From Muricauda sp. MAR_2010_75 (GTDB lineage: Bacteria > Bacteroidota > Bacteroidia > Flavobacteriales > Flavobacteriaceae), in NCBI RefSeq assembly GCF_000745185.1, contig NZ_JQNJ01000001.1:3640501-3704500 (forward strand): DNA of 64,000 bases. The letters run 5' to 3'. The notes under the pieces are model-generated. The model worked only from the letters and a program-made list of their open reading frames with translations, was not told where the DNA came from and did not search any database. How positions within the stretch are numbered: position 1 is the first letter of the stretch; each line of letters begins with the position of its first letter. The translations under genes were made by a program, and so were the position numbers. This document shows, piece by piece, positions 32,080-40,972 of the stretch.

Positions 32080-34110
32080 ATGGATTTTCGCACGGTACTC
32101 CTTATTATTCTTGCAGCGATTACCGCGCTTATCGTAGTTTTCTATCAATATTTCTATAAAAATCCCAGAAAGGGCTGGCTGAAATTTGTTTTGGCCGCAT
32201 TGCGATTCATCACATTGTTCTGTGCACTTCTGCTGTTGATAAACCCCAAATTCATCAACAGGGACTATTTTTTGGAAAAAGCCAATTTGATTGTCTTGGT
32301 AGATGATTCATCGTCAATACAAGAAGCACAAGCAGAAACTCCCATATCTCCATTGGTGGAACAACTCACAACCAATGATGAATTGAACGAACGGTTTTCC
32401 ATTCACCAATATACGTTTGGAACGACCTTGCAAGCCACGGACTCGCTCAACTTCAGTCAAAGGAACACCGATATTTCCAATGCACTATCCACTGTAAATG
32501 AAATTTTTGTTAATGGCACCAATGCGGTAGTATTGGTAACCGATGGCAACCAAACGCTTGGTAGGGATTATGAATATATTGGCCTTGGCTCTAATTTATC
32601 CGTAAATCCCATGGTGGTAGGGGACACCACGGCGTATGAAGACATTTCAGTGGGACTGCTCAATAGCAATACCTACGCTTTTCTTCGCAATCAGTTTCCT
32701 GTGGAGGCGACCATTTTATACCGAGGTTCACGCCCTGTTTCCAAAACAGTGTCAATTTCTTTGGATGAAAGTCGGGTGTACCAACAACGCCTGAATTTTG
32801 ATGCATCCAAAAACAGTCAAACCATCAATCCCCTCATAGAAGCTAAAAGTGTGGGGGTGAAGACCTTGAAAATTGAGGTTGAACCCCTGGAAAATGAAAA
32901 AAATCCATTCAATAATGGCAAGGAAACAGCCATCGAGGTCATTGACGAAAAAACCAATGTGTTCATTGTTTCTGATATACTTCACCCAGACATAGGCGCA
33001 TTGAAAAAATCAATTGAAGCTAACGAACAGCGTTCCGTGCGCATCGCAAAACCAAATGCTGCTTCAGATCTGGAAGATGCGGACATTCTAATTCTATATC
33101 AACCCAACCGAAATTTCAGAGGCATTTACGACTATGTTTCAAAATCGGGTAAAAGTATTTTTACCATTACTGGGTCCAAAACCGATTGGAATTTTTTAAA
33201 TCGGACCCAACAGAGTTTTGCGAAAGAGAACATTAATCAGACCGAAGATATCATACCTATACTAAACAATGCTTTTGGCGTATTTGGTCTTGGAAATTTC
33301 AATGTGGATAATTTTCCTCCGCTTAGAGGGAATTTGGGAAATATCGACCTACTGAAAAATGGGGAGACCCTGCTTTATCAACAGATTAAAGGAGTGGATT
33401 TGGACCAACCACTGCTTGCGGTCTTAACGGAAGGAAAACAACGGGAAGCGGCCCTGTTTGGTGAAAATATCTGGAGATGGCGGGCCCAAACGTATCGCAA
33501 CACCGAAAGTTTCAACAATTTTGATGAGCTTATGGGTAATCTTATGGTCTACTTGGGCAGCAATGACCAACGAAGCCGTTTGGAACTGGATTTTGAGTTA
33601 GTCTATGACAATGCAAGCATGGCCCGGATAAGGGCGTCTTATTTTGATGAAAGCTATCAATTTGACCCTGATGGTTCTATTACCATTGCCATTCAAGGCC
33701 AGAACAACAATTTCAATCGCGAATCGCCCATGCTGCTCAAAGGTAATTTTTATGAGGTGGACTTGAGTGACCTTGAGGCAGGAGAATATCAATTTACGGT
33801 AACGGTTTCAGGAGAAAACCTAAAGCGCTCTGGATCCTTTAAGATTTTGGACTTTAATCCAGAAAAACAACTCATCTCATCCAATCACTCTAAATTACAA
33901 CGCCTCGCAGAGAAAACTAATGGAAAACTTTACTTTCCAGATAAGCTGGATGAACTGGTGGATGAGCTATCGACCTCACAACGCTATCTTCCGATTCAAA
34001 AGAGCCAACAAAATGTTGTATCTTTAATAGATTTCCGTATTTTATTGGGACTGATTGTCCTAGCTCTTGCCCTGGAATGGTTCATCAGAAAATACAATGG
34101 ATTAATATAA
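32080..34110 (+). CDS. Large VWA-domain membrane protein
   Basis: 676 residues. Two N-terminal helices (about 5-24 and 36-57) and one near the C-terminus (about 652-669) flank a big periplasmic or cytoplasmic portion. A von Willebrand A-like region begins at ANLIVLVDDSSSIQEA, where DDSSS fits the DxSxS metal site; AVVLVTDGNQTLGRD is its later aspartate. Similar proteins in Bacteroidota are annotated only as vWA-domain or BatA-like. It starts 6 bp after fabG and the prohibitin-like gene follows 9 bp later, so all three may be one unit. Role unknown. Confidence 0.75.
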   Translation: MDFRTVLLIILAAITALIVVFYQYFYKNPRKGWLKFVLAALRFITLFCALLLLINPKFINRDYFLEKANLIVLVDDSSSIQEAQAETPISPLVEQLTTNDELNERFSIHQYTFGTTLQATDSLNFSQRNTDISNALSTVNEIFVNGTNAVVLVTDGNQTLGRDYEYIGLGSNLSVNPMVVGDTTAYEDISVGLLNSNTYAFLRNQFPVEATILYRGSRPVSKTVSISLDESRVYQQRLNFDASKNSQTINPLIEAKSVGVKTLKIEVEPLENEKNPFNNGKETAIEVIDEKTNVFIVSDILHPDIGALKKSIEANEQRSVRIAKPNAASDLEDADILILYQPNRNFRGIYDYVSKSGKSIFTITGSKTDWNFLNRTQQSFAKENINQTEDIIPILNNAFGVFGLGNFNVDNFPPLRGNLGNIDLLKNGETLLYQQIKGVDLDQPLLAVLTEGKQREAALFGENIWRWRAQTYRNTESFNNFDELMGNLMVYLGSNDQRSRLELDFELVYDNASMARIRASYFDESYQFDPDGSITIAIQGQNNNFNRESPMLLKGNFYEVDLSDLEAGEYQFTVTVSGENLKRSGSFKILDFNPEKQLISSNHSKLQRLAEKTNGKLYFPDKLDELVDELSTSQRYLPIQKSQQNVVSLIDFRILLGLIVLALALEWFIRKYNGLI

Positions 34111-34119
34111 ACTATATAT

Positions 34120-34935
34120 ATGGACAGATTACCAAAAATTGCTTTGCCTGCCATTGCGGGCATTATTATTCTCATCATATTTATTTCGAGATCAACCGTG
34201 ACCATAGGTTCCGGTGAAGCCGGAGTGCTCTACAAGTATTTCGGTGGAGGTGTTGTTACCGATGAGCCTCCTTTGGGAGAAGGTTTTCATTTGGTCGCCC
34301 CTTGGAACAAGGTATTTATTTATGAAGTACGTCAGCAGGAACAGCTTGAAAAAATGAATGTGCTCTCCTCCAACGGACTGGATATTAAGCTGGAAGCTTC
34401 CGTTTGGTTCCAGCCCAAGTATGAAGAACTTGGGAAATTGCACCAAGAAAAAAGCGAACAATATATTGAACGTGTTTTATTGCCTGCAATTCGGTCCGCC
34501 GCACGTAGTGTTGTGGGGCGTTATACCCCGGAGCAGTTATACTCCAGTAAACGGGATGCCATTCAACAGGAAATCTTTGAGGAGACCGAAAAAATTGTAA
34601 GCGCCCAATACATTCAGTTAAACGAAGTATTGGTGAGGGATGTAACCTTACCACCAACCATTAAGGATGCCATTGAACGCAAATTAAAACAAGAACAAGA
34701 ATCGTTGGAATACGAGTTTCGATTGGTGACTGCTGAGAAAGAAGCAGAAAAAGTCCGAATTGAAGCACAAGGTAAGGCAGATGCCAACCGAATACTCAGT
34801 GCGTCACTAACAGATAAAATACTTCAGGACAAAGGAATAGATGCAACACTAAAGCTTTCAGAATCGCCAAATGCCAAAGTGGTGGTAGTGGGGTCGGGTG
34901 ATAATGGATTACCATTAATTTTGGGAAATAACTAA
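34120..34935 (+). CDS. Prohibitin-like SPFH/Band 7 protein
   Basis: 271 residues. An N-terminal membrane anchor (about 8-24: IALPAIAGIIILIIFISRST) is followed by the SPFH domain (about 28-200) with GVLYKYFGGGVVTDEPPLGE and RYTPEQLYSSKRDAIQQEI, then a coiled-coil helix (about 185-225: KLKQEQESLEYEFRLVTAEK). Such proteins form membrane-associated cages around FtsH-type proteases or organise microdomains. It is 9 bp after the VWA gene; the his promoter begins right after its stop. Confidence 0.92.
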   Translation: MDRLPKIALPAIAGIIILIIFISRSTVTIGSGEAGVLYKYFGGGVVTDEPPLGEGFHLVAPWNKVFIYEVRQQEQLEKMNVLSSNGLDIKLEASVWFQPKYEELGKLHQEKSEQYIERVLLPAIRSAARSVVGRYTPEQLYSSKRDAIQQEIFEETEKIVSAQYIQLNEVLVRDVTLPPTIKDAIERKLKQEQESLEYEFRLVTAEKEAEKVRIEAQGKADANRILSASLTDKILQDKGIDATLKLSESPNAKVVVVGSGDNGLPLILGNN

Positions 34936-34945
34936 ATAAGGCTTT

Positions 34946-34973
34946 TTTGATAAAAAAATATATCCTACTTTTG
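34946..34973 (+). promoter_or_regulatory. Promoter of the histidine operon
   Basis: TTTG (34946-34949), 16 bp, TACTTTTG (34966-34973). The start point would be at about 34978-34981, immediately before or at the ATG of the leader peptide. Confidence 0.6.
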
Positions 34974-34980
34974 GAGTGAA

Positions 34981-35034
34981 ATGAGAAACAAAAACACATA
35001 TCATCATTTGTATACTTGCCCTCAAGCGAGATAG
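34981..35034 (+). CDS. Histidine operon leader peptide
   Basis: A 17-residue ORF, MRNKNTYHHLYTCPQAR, between the his promoter and the terminator before hisG. Codons 8 and 9 (35002-35007) are adjacent histidine codons. The bases CTCAAGCG (35021-35028), near its stop codon, can pair with CGTTTGAG (35071-35078) in the 5' arm of the terminator. A ribosome that stalls on the His codons would leave this segment free; one that reaches the stop would cover it. This is the geometry of ribosome-mediated attenuation. The product itself probably has no function. Confidence 0.75.
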   Translation: MRNKNTYHHLYTCPQAR

Positions 35035-35100
35035 AAATGTATTGTTGTTTTTAAAAATATAATTCTAACCCGTTTGAGAAATCAAGCGGGTTTATTTTTT
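35021..35100 (+). terminator. His attenuator: antiterminator and intrinsic terminator
   Basis: Terminator stem AACCCGTTTGA (35068-35078) / TCAAGCGGGTT (35083-35093) closed by GAAA, with one G-U pair, followed by a T-rich tail to 35100. Its 5' arm can instead pair with 35021-35028 in the leader ORF (8 pairs, one wobble). Only 36 bp separate it from the hisG ATG. Confidence 0.8.
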
Positions 35101-35136
35101 GTACCTATTTGATTTTTCAGACAAAACGATTGAAAA

Positions 35137-35994
35137 ATGACAAAAATTAGAATTGCCGTCCAGAAGAGTGGACGCTTAAATGAGGATTCACTCAAAATCC
35201 TCAAGGACTGTGGCATCAGCATTGACAATGGAAAAGACCAACTAAAGGCCACAGCCATGAATTTTCCGTTGGAAGTATTTTATTTACGCAATGGCGACAT
35301 CCCCCAATATTTGCGGGATGGGGTGGTTGACATTGCCATTATTGGTGAAAACGTACTTATTGAAAAAGGCCAGGACATTTCCGTAGCCGAGAAACTCAAC
35401 TTCTCAAAATGTAAAGTGTCTTTGGCCGTTCCAAAGACGGTCAAGTACAATTCGGTGAAAGATTTTGAAGGCAAAAAAATAGCTACTTCCTATCCCAATA
35501 CGGTCATCGAATACCTTAAATCAAAAGGAGTTACGGCAGATTTACACATTATCAATGGCTCTGTGGAAATTGCTCCCAATATTGGTTTGGCCGATGGTAT
35601 CTGTGATATTGTTTCCAGTGGAAGTACCCTCTTCAAAAATAATTTGAAGGAGGTAGAGGTCATATTAAAGAGTGAAGCGGTACTGGCTGTTTCTCCGTTA
35701 ATTTCGGAAGAACGAAAGGAAATCCTGAAGAAAATGCAGTTCAGGATTAAATCTGTGCTCCAGGCCAGACAGAACAAGTATGTGCTTTTAAATGCTCCCA
35801 ATGACAAATTGGATAAGATTATTTCCATTTTACCAGGGATGCGAAGCCCCACGGTATTGCCCTTAGCTGAAGAAGGGTGGAGTTCTGTACATTCCGTCAT
35901 TAAACGGGACACATTTTGGGAAGTCATTGACGAACTAAAAAAAGCCGGAGCCGAAGGCATTTTGGTGTGTCCCATTGAAAAAATGGTCATGTAA
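35137..35994 (+). CDS. hisG: ATP phosphoribosyltransferase, long form
   Basis: 285 residues. First, feedback-inhibited step of histidine synthesis (ATP + PRPP to phosphoribosyl-ATP). The N-terminus IRIAVQKSGRLNEDSLKIL and the PRPP loop DGICDIVSSGSTL (about 153-165) identify it. The C-terminal regulatory domain (about 215-285) makes it the long form, so no HisZ is needed. It is the first structural gene after the attenuator; the GNAT gene follows after 12 bp. Confidence 0.96.
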   Translation: MTKIRIAVQKSGRLNEDSLKILKDCGISIDNGKDQLKATAMNFPLEVFYLRNGDIPQYLRDGVVDIAIIGENVLIEKGQDISVAEKLNFSKCKVSLAVPKTVKYNSVKDFEGKKIATSYPNTVIEYLKSKGVTADLHIINGSVEIAPNIGLADGICDIVSSGSTLFKNNLKEVEVILKSEAVLAVSPLISEERKEILKKMQFRIKSVLQARQNKYVLLNAPNDKLDKIISILPGMRSPTVLPLAEEGWSSVHSVIKRDTFWEVIDELKKAGAEGILVCPIEKMVM

Positions 35995-36006
35995 GAACAT
36001 TGAGGT

Positions 36007-36447
36007 ATGGAAACACAATTTACCATATCGTGGATTCCCATTGAAAACCTGAAGAGTATTCTGCCTTTGGCCTACATACTCAATGGGGAACAAATTTCAA
36101 TGGAAGTTTTGCAAGATCGATTATCAGAGATGATCCCGATGGGATACAAATGCATTGGCGTCTATCATGGCGATGAATTGATCGGAATTTGTGGAGTTTG
36201 GATATTGAACAAGCTCTATGCCGGCAAACACATAGAACCAGATAATGTAATTATATCGCCAGATTATCAAGGTAAAGGCATTGGAAAGCTCATGATGGAT
36301 TTCTTGGTGGATTATGCCCGAGAAATTGGTTGCGAAACTGCTGAGGTCAACTGTTATGTTAAAAACGAAAGAGGGAAGAAGTTCTGGGAAACCCATGGGT
36401 ATGTGCCATTGGGTTTCCATATGATCAAAAGATTGAAGGATGAATAA
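36007..36447 (+). CDS. GNAT N-acetyltransferase within the his operon
   Basis: 146 residues. The acetyl-CoA-binding motif is SPDYQGKGIGKLMMDF (about 83-98); the C-terminal part NERGKKFWETHGYVPLGFHM fits the GNAT fold. The 8-bp overlap with hisD means it is translationally coupled within the operon. The substrate is unknown; a link to histidine metabolism is only suggested by position. Confidence 0.85.
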   Translation: METQFTISWIPIENLKSILPLAYILNGEQISMEVLQDRLSEMIPMGYKCIGVYHGDELIGICGVWILNKLYAGKHIEPDNVIISPDYQGKGIGKLMMDFLVDYAREIGCETAEVNCYVKNERGKKFWETHGYVPLGFHMIKRLKDE

Positions 36448-37729
36448 AATAGTTAATCCAAATAAAGAGGATTGGCAGCAATTGTTGCAGCGTCCAACCC
36501 AAACGGTGTCGGATATTGAGCAGACCGTGAACACCATTTTTGAAGACGTAAAAAGGGGTGGGGATACTGTTGTTCAAAAGTATACGGAACAATTTGACAA
36601 GGCCAACCTGAGTTCGCTTTTGGTTGGTGCCAACGAAATTAGGGAGGCATCTGAATTGGTTTCCGAGGAACTGAAACAGGCTATCCACTTGGCAAAATCA
36701 AACATAGAAAAATTCCATGCTGCACAAAAAACAGCCAAAGTTGAAGTGGAAACGATGCCTGGAGTACAGTGTTGGCAAGAAAAACGACCCATACAAAAAG
36801 TGGGATTATACATTCCTGGTGGAACAGCTCCTTTATTTTCCACGATTTTAATGCTTGCAATTCCTGCTAAATTGGCAGGATGTAAGGAAATTGTGCTGTG
36901 CACGCCGCCCAACAAAGATGGAGAAGTGAACCCGACTATTTTATATGCGGCCAGCCTTTGTGGCGTGACCCAAATTTTTAAGGTTGGTGGCATTCAGGCC
37001 ATCGCAGCCTTGACCTTTGGTACGGAATCCATTCCTAAAGTGTATAAAATTTTTGGGCCGGGAAATCAATATGTGACCGTGGCAAAACAATTGGCCACTA
37101 AATATGGCGTAGCCATAGATATGCCTGCTGGGCCAAGTGAACTTTTGGTCGTGGCCGATGATTCTGCAAATGCCGCTTTTGTGGCCTCTGATTTATTAAG
37201 TCAGGCCGAGCATGGTGTGGACAGTCAGGTCATTTTGGTTTCCACTTCAGAAAAAATGCTGGATGATGTGGAAAGCGAGATTGAAGAGCAGCTTATAGCT
37301 TTGCCCAGAAAGGAAATTGCAGAAAAATCCATTGCCAATAGCAAATTAATTTTGATGAAGGATGATGAAATTGCCATAGACCTTATCAATGAATATGGCC
37401 CTGAGCATTTTATTGTTTGTGTGAAGAATGAGGTATTTTACCTTAACAACATTCAAAATGCAGGGTCAGTGTTTATTGGGAATTATACCCCGGAAAGTGC
37501 TGGGGATTATGCATCGGGAACCAATCACACACTGCCCACAAACGGCTACGCCAAGCAATATAGCGGGGTGAATCTGGATAGTTTTATGAAGAGTATGACC
37601 TTTCAGAAAATATCCGAAAAAGGAATGGGAAAAATTGGGAACGCCATTGAGTTAATGGCCGAAGCCGAAGGCCTACAAGCTCATAAGAATGCGGTAACCC
37701 TCAGATTAAATAGTTTAGAAAAGAATTAA
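36440..37729 (+). CDS. hisD: Histidinol dehydrogenase
   Basis: 429 residues. Zinc- and NAD-dependent last two steps, histidinol to histidine. Motifs: GLYIPGGTAPLFSTILMLAI (about 118-137), FGPGNQYVTVAKQLATK, VAIDMPAGPSE, and the catalytic glutamate-histidine pair in NEYGPEHFIV; ASGTNHTLPT carries a further histidine. Full length. It overlaps the GNAT gene and is separated from hisC by a 32-bp gap that holds a REP-like hairpin. Confidence 0.97.
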   Translation: MNKIVNPNKEDWQQLLQRPTQTVSDIEQTVNTIFEDVKRGGDTVVQKYTEQFDKANLSSLLVGANEIREASELVSEELKQAIHLAKSNIEKFHAAQKTAKVEVETMPGVQCWQEKRPIQKVGLYIPGGTAPLFSTILMLAIPAKLAGCKEIVLCTPPNKDGEVNPTILYAASLCGVTQIFKVGGIQAIAALTFGTESIPKVYKIFGPGNQYVTVAKQLATKYGVAIDMPAGPSELLVVADDSANAAFVASDLLSQAEHGVDSQVILVSTSEKMLDDVESEIEEQLIALPRKEIAEKSIANSKLILMKDDEIAIDLINEYGPEHFIVCVKNEVFYLNNIQNAGSVFIGNYTPESAGDYASGTNHTLPTNGYAKQYSGVNLDSFMKSMTFQKISEKGMGKIGNAIELMAEAEGLQAHKNAVTLRLNSLEKN

Positions 37730-37730
37730 A

Positions 37731-37756
37731 GTCAGGTCGAGCGTAGTCGAGACCTT
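37731..37756. repeat. REP-like hairpin in the hisD-hisC gap
   Basis: GTCA, then stem GGTC / GACC around GAGCGTAGTCGA. It shares its scaffold with the unit at 43655-43679 (stem TCCT / AGGA around GAGCGCAGTCGA), with compensating stem changes. Confidence 0.6.
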
Positions 37757-37761
37757 AAAAA

Positions 37762-38811
37762 ATGAATAAGATATTCAACATAGTTTCATTGACCAGGGAG
37801 AGTGTAAGAAATCTAAAGCCCTATTCCTCCGCTCGGGATGAGTACGTTTCCGATGGTTCTGAAATGATTTTTTTGGATGCCAACGAAAACCCCTTTGAAA
37901 ATGGGGTCAACCGCTATCCAGACCCCTATCAGAGAAGTTTAAAGTCGCTTTTGGCAGAGCAAAAAGGGGTTTCTGAGACGAACCTATTACTTGGTAATGG
38001 GAGTGACGAAGTTTTAGACCTTATTTTCAGGGCCTTCTGTGAACCGAATCAAGACAACATTATTACATTGCCACCCACCTATGGCATGTACAAAGTCCTA
38101 TCTGGTATCAATGCTGTAGAAAATAGGGAAGTATTGTTGAACTCGGATTTTGAACCCAATGTCCCTGAAATCTTGAAGACCGCTGATAAAAACACCAAGC
38201 TGTTATTCATCTGTTCGCCCAATAATCCCACAGGAAATGCATTTTCCAGAGAAAAGGTGGGCGAACTATTGGAGAATTTCAATGGATTGGTGGTGATTGA
38301 TGAAGCCTATATTGATTTTTCGGATCAAGAGAGTTGGTTGACCAACTTAAAAGACTATCCTAATCTGATTGTTACCCAAACGCTGTCCAAAGCATACGGC
38401 ATGGCAGGAATTCGATTGGGAATTTGTTATGCATCCGAAGAAATCATTGCCATCCTCAATAAAATCAAACCGCCTTACAATGTCAATCAATTGACACAGC
38501 AGCAAGCCTTGATACGCGTGTTGAACCAAGATGCTGTTGATAAAGAAGTGACACAGATTTTACGAGAACGGGATAACTTGATTGTCGCATTGAAAAGTGT
38601 GCGATTCGTTCAGGAAATTTACCCCACCGATGCCAACTTTGTTTTGGCCAAAGTGGATAATGCCAATCAACGGTATCAAGAATTGTTGGAGGAACGAGTA
38701 GTGGTCAGAAACCGGAGTACACAACCGCTGTGCGAGAATACGCTTCGGTTCACTGTAGGAACTCCAGAAGAAAACAAAAAACTGATAGCCATTTTAAAAA
38801 AATTGGGATAA
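37762..38811 (+). CDS. hisC: Histidinol-phosphate aminotransferase
   Basis: 349 residues of the class I/II PLP aminotransferases. N-terminal [11 protein letters not shown] and [19 protein letters not shown] are HisC-typical; [12 protein letters not shown] precedes [12 protein letters not shown], and the PLP lysine is in [16 protein letters not shown]. Converts imidazole acetol phosphate to histidinol phosphate with glutamate. The stop overlaps the hisB start by one base (TAATG). Confidence 0.96.
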   Translation: MNKIFNIVSLTRESVRNLKPYSSARDEYVSDGSEMIFLDANENPFENGVNRYPDPYQRSLKSLLAEQKGVSETNLLLGNGSDEVLDLIFRAFCEPNQDNIITLPPTYGMYKVLSGINAVENREVLLNSDFEPNVPEILKTADKNTKLLFICSPNNPTGNAFSREKVGELLENFNGLVVIDEAYIDFSDQESWLTNLKDYPNLIVTQTLSKAYGMAGIRLGICYASEEIIAILNKIKPPYNVNQLTQQQALIRVLNQDAVDKEVTQILRERDNLIVALKSVRFVQEIYPTDANFVLAKVDNANQRYQELLEERVVVRNRSTQPLCENTLRFTVGTPEENKKLIAILKKLG

Positions 38812-39947
38812 TGGGCAAGAAAGTACTTTTTATCGACCGGGATGGGACCATCATCAAAGAGACGGAAGACGAGCAGATTGACGCTTTTGAGAAAATATCA
38901 TTTTATCCAAAAGTGTTCACCTATTTAGGGAAAATTGCCAAAGAACTGGACTATGAATTGGCCATGATTACCAACCAAGACGGGTTGGGAACCGATATTT
39001 TTCCGGAGGAAACCTTTTGGCCCGTGCATAATTTTATTTTGAAGTCTTTTGAAAATGAGGGGGTTGTTTTTGACCAAGTTTTTATAGACCGTACCTTTCC
39101 AAAGGACAATGCCGATACCCGGAAACCGGGAACAGGAATGCTCACTTCCTATTTTTCGGAAGAGTATGATTTAGGGAGTTCTTTTGTAATCGGTGATCGT
39201 CTCACGGACATTGAATTGGCTAAAAATTTGGGGGCCAAAGGTATTTTCATCAATGATGAAACCCACTTGGGAACGGGAGAAATCACCGTGAAACGTGACG
39301 AATTGGATAGCTACATCGCTCTGGAAAGTAACGATTGGGAAAAGATTTATGAGTTTTTAAAACTAGAAAATCGAATTGCGGAAATATCCCGCAAAACAAA
39401 TGAAACTGATATTTACATCAAGCTAAATTTAGATGGAACCGGCAAAAGCGACATACAAACTGGTCTTGCTTTCTTTGATCATATGTTGGACCAATTGGCG
39501 CGCCATGGCCAAATGGATTTAACCATAAAAGCTGATGGCGATTTGGAAGTGGATGAACACCACACCATTGAAGATACGGCCATCGCTTTGGGTGAAGTGT
39601 TTTCAAAAGCTTTGGGAAATAAACTTGGTATTGAACGCTACGGTTTCTGCTTACCTATGGACGACTGTTTGGCCCAAGTTGCCATTGATTTTGGAGGACG
39701 AAATTGGCTGGTTTGGGATGCCGATTTTAAACGGGAAAAAATAGGGGAGATGCCTACGGAGATGTTTTTGCACTTCTTCAAATCCTTTACTGATGGAGCC
39801 AAGGCCAATTTGAATATTAAAGCGGAAGGCACCAATGAGCACCATAAAATCGAGGCTATTTTTAAAGCTTTTGCCAAATCCATCAAGATGGCGGTAAAAA
39901 GAGATGCGGAGAAAATGGTACTGCCTTCAACCAAAGGAATGCTTTAA
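38811..39947 (+). CDS. hisB: Bifunctional histidinol-phosphatase / imidazoleglycerol-phosphate dehydratase
   Basis: 378 residues. N-terminal HAD phosphatase (about 1-165): nucleophile motif FIDRDGTII, then [10 protein letters not shown] and [17 protein letters not shown]-terminal dehydratase (about 188-378): [32 protein letters not shown] and the metal-binding [16 protein letters not shown]. It catalyses steps six and eight of the pathway. ATG 38811 overlaps the hisC stop; the longer upstream frame lies inside hisC and was rejected. Confidence 0.97.
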   Translation: MGKKVLFIDRDGTIIKETEDEQIDAFEKISFYPKVFTYLGKIAKELDYELAMITNQDGLGTDIFPEETFWPVHNFILKSFENEGVVFDQVFIDRTFPKDNADTRKPGTGMLTSYFSEEYDLGSSFVIGDRLTDIELAKNLGAKGIFINDETHLGTGEITVKRDELDSYIALESNDWEKIYEFLKLENRIAEISRKTNETDIYIKLNLDGTGKSDIQTGLAFFDHMLDQLARHGQMDLTIKADGDLEVDEHHTIEDTAIALGEVFSKALGNKLGIERYGFCLPMDDCLAQVAIDFGGRNWLVWDADFKREKIGEMPTEMFLHFFKSFTDGAKANLNIKAEGTNEHHKIEAIFKAFAKSIKMAVKRDAEKMVLPSTKGML

Positions 39948-39953
39948 AAGGGA

Positions 39954-39977
39954 GAAGTACGAACTAAGAAGTACGAA
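39954..39977 (+). repeat. Left inverted-repeat units of the four-helix-bundle cassette
   Basis: Two direct copies of GAAGTACGAA (39954-39963 and 39968-39977), 14 bp apart, just before the ATG of the four-helix-bundle gene. Inverted copies occur after the gene at 40354-40384. Confidence 0.7.
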
Positions 39978-39982
39978 ATTCT

Positions 39983-40336
39983 ATGAAGAAAGATTTAAAA
40001 GATAGAACTAAGGCCTTTGCCATAAGGGTTTGGAAATTGTGTTCAAGTTTTCCAAAGTCAAGAGAGTTCAATGCCTATGTGAATCAATTAATACGGAGTT
40101 CAAGTTCTGTAGGTGCGAATTACAGGGCCTCCCAAAGAGCTAAATCGAGAGCTGATTTTATCAACAAGCTTAAAATAGTTGAAGAAGAAATAGATGAAAG
40201 CATGTACTTTTTGGAACTGCTAATAGAAACGAGTAAAGAGAATATTTCAGAAATGAAATTAATTCACGCTGAAGCCAATGAAATTTTGGCCATAGTAGTT
40301 TCTTCAATCAAAACAGCACGAGCAAATGGAAAATAA
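39983..40336 (+). CDS. Four-helix-bundle protein (S23/IVP family)
   Basis: 117 residues, fully helical. The signature SSVGANYRASQRAKSRADF (about 36-54) and EEEIDESMYFLELL (about 65-78) mark the family first known from open reading frames in 23S rRNA intervening sequences; the related Avd protein works with diversity-generating retroelements. No rRNA or reverse transcriptase is nearby. It interrupts the his operon between hisB and hisH and is bracketed by inverted repeats, so it looks like an inserted cassette that kept the operon's orientation. Confidence 0.88.
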   Translation: MKKDLKDRTKAFAIRVWKLCSSFPKSREFNAYVNQLIRSSSSVGANYRASQRAKSRADFINKLKIVEEEIDESMYFLELLIETSKENISEMKLIHAEANEILAIVVSSIKTARANGK

Positions 40337-40353
40337 TAAAAAGAAATACCTAC

Positions 40354-40384
40354 TTCGTACTTTCAGCTTCAAACTCCGTACTTC
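40354..40384 (+). repeat. Right inverted-repeat units of the four-helix-bundle cassette
   Basis: TTCGTACTT (40354-40362) and CGTACTTC (40377-40384), reverse complements of the units at 39954-39977. The last unit ends 3 bp before the hisH ATG. Confidence 0.7.
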
Positions 40385-40387
40385 GCT

Positions 40388-40972
40388 ATGAAAATAGTCA
40401 TCATTGATTACGGCGCAGGAAATATCCAAAGCATCAAATTTGCCATCAAACGGTTGGGCTATGAAGCCGTTTTGAGCCATGATGTGGCGGAAATCCAAAA
40501 TGCCGATAAAGTCATTTTCCCAGGGGTGGGGGAAGCGAGTTCTGCCATGTCAAAATTGCGAGCTACTGGTTTGGACAAAATCATTCCCCAATTAAAACAA
40601 CCGGTTTTGGGCATTTGTTTGGGGATGCAGTTAATGTGCAGGTCATCTGAAGAGGGTAATACAAAAGGCCTTAACATTTTTGATTTGGATGTGGTGAAAT
40701 TCTCCAAAACCGTAAAAGTACCGCAAATCGGATGGAATCAAATCACCAACTTGAAGACAGATTTATTCCAAGGAATTCCAGACAAATCCTATGTTTATTT
40801 GGTGCATAGTTTCTATGCTCCTCTACATGCAGAAACGATTGCTGTTTCGGAATATGGGCTGTCTTACAGCGCTGCCTTGCGGAAAGACAATTTTTATGGA
40901 GTACAATTTCACCCCGAGAAAAGTAGTGATGTAGGGAGTAAGATACTAAAGAATTTTTTAACGGTCATTTGA
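40388..40972 (+). CDS. hisH: Imidazole glycerol phosphate synthase, glutaminase subunit
   Basis: 194 residues. Class I glutamine amidotransferase that feeds ammonia to HisF. The nucleophile cysteine is in VLGICLGMQLMCRSS (about 74-88); the catalytic His-Glu pair is in VQFHPEKSSDVGS. The N-terminus IVIIDYGAGNIQSIKFA is typical. It follows the repeat-flanked cassette directly; its stop overlaps the next GNAT start (TGATG). Confidence 0.96.
   Translation: MKIVIIDYGAGNIQSIKFAIKRLGYEAVLSHDVAEIQNADKVIFPGVGEASSAMSKLRATGLDKIIPQLKQPVLGICLGMQLMCRSSEEGNTKGLNIFDLDVVKFSKTVKVPQIGWNQITNLKTDLFQGIPDKSYVYLVHSFYAPLHAETIAVSEYGLSYSAALRKDNFYGVQFHPEKSSDVGSKILKNFLTVI

Noticed and set aside
38730..38810. Longer N-terminus of HisB
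   Set aside because: It lies inside hisC in another frame; the HAD domain starts right after ATG 38811.
39983..40336. Four-helix-bundle protein as the Avd part of a diversity-generating retroelement
   Set aside because: No reverse transcriptase, template repeat or variable repeat was found in the window.
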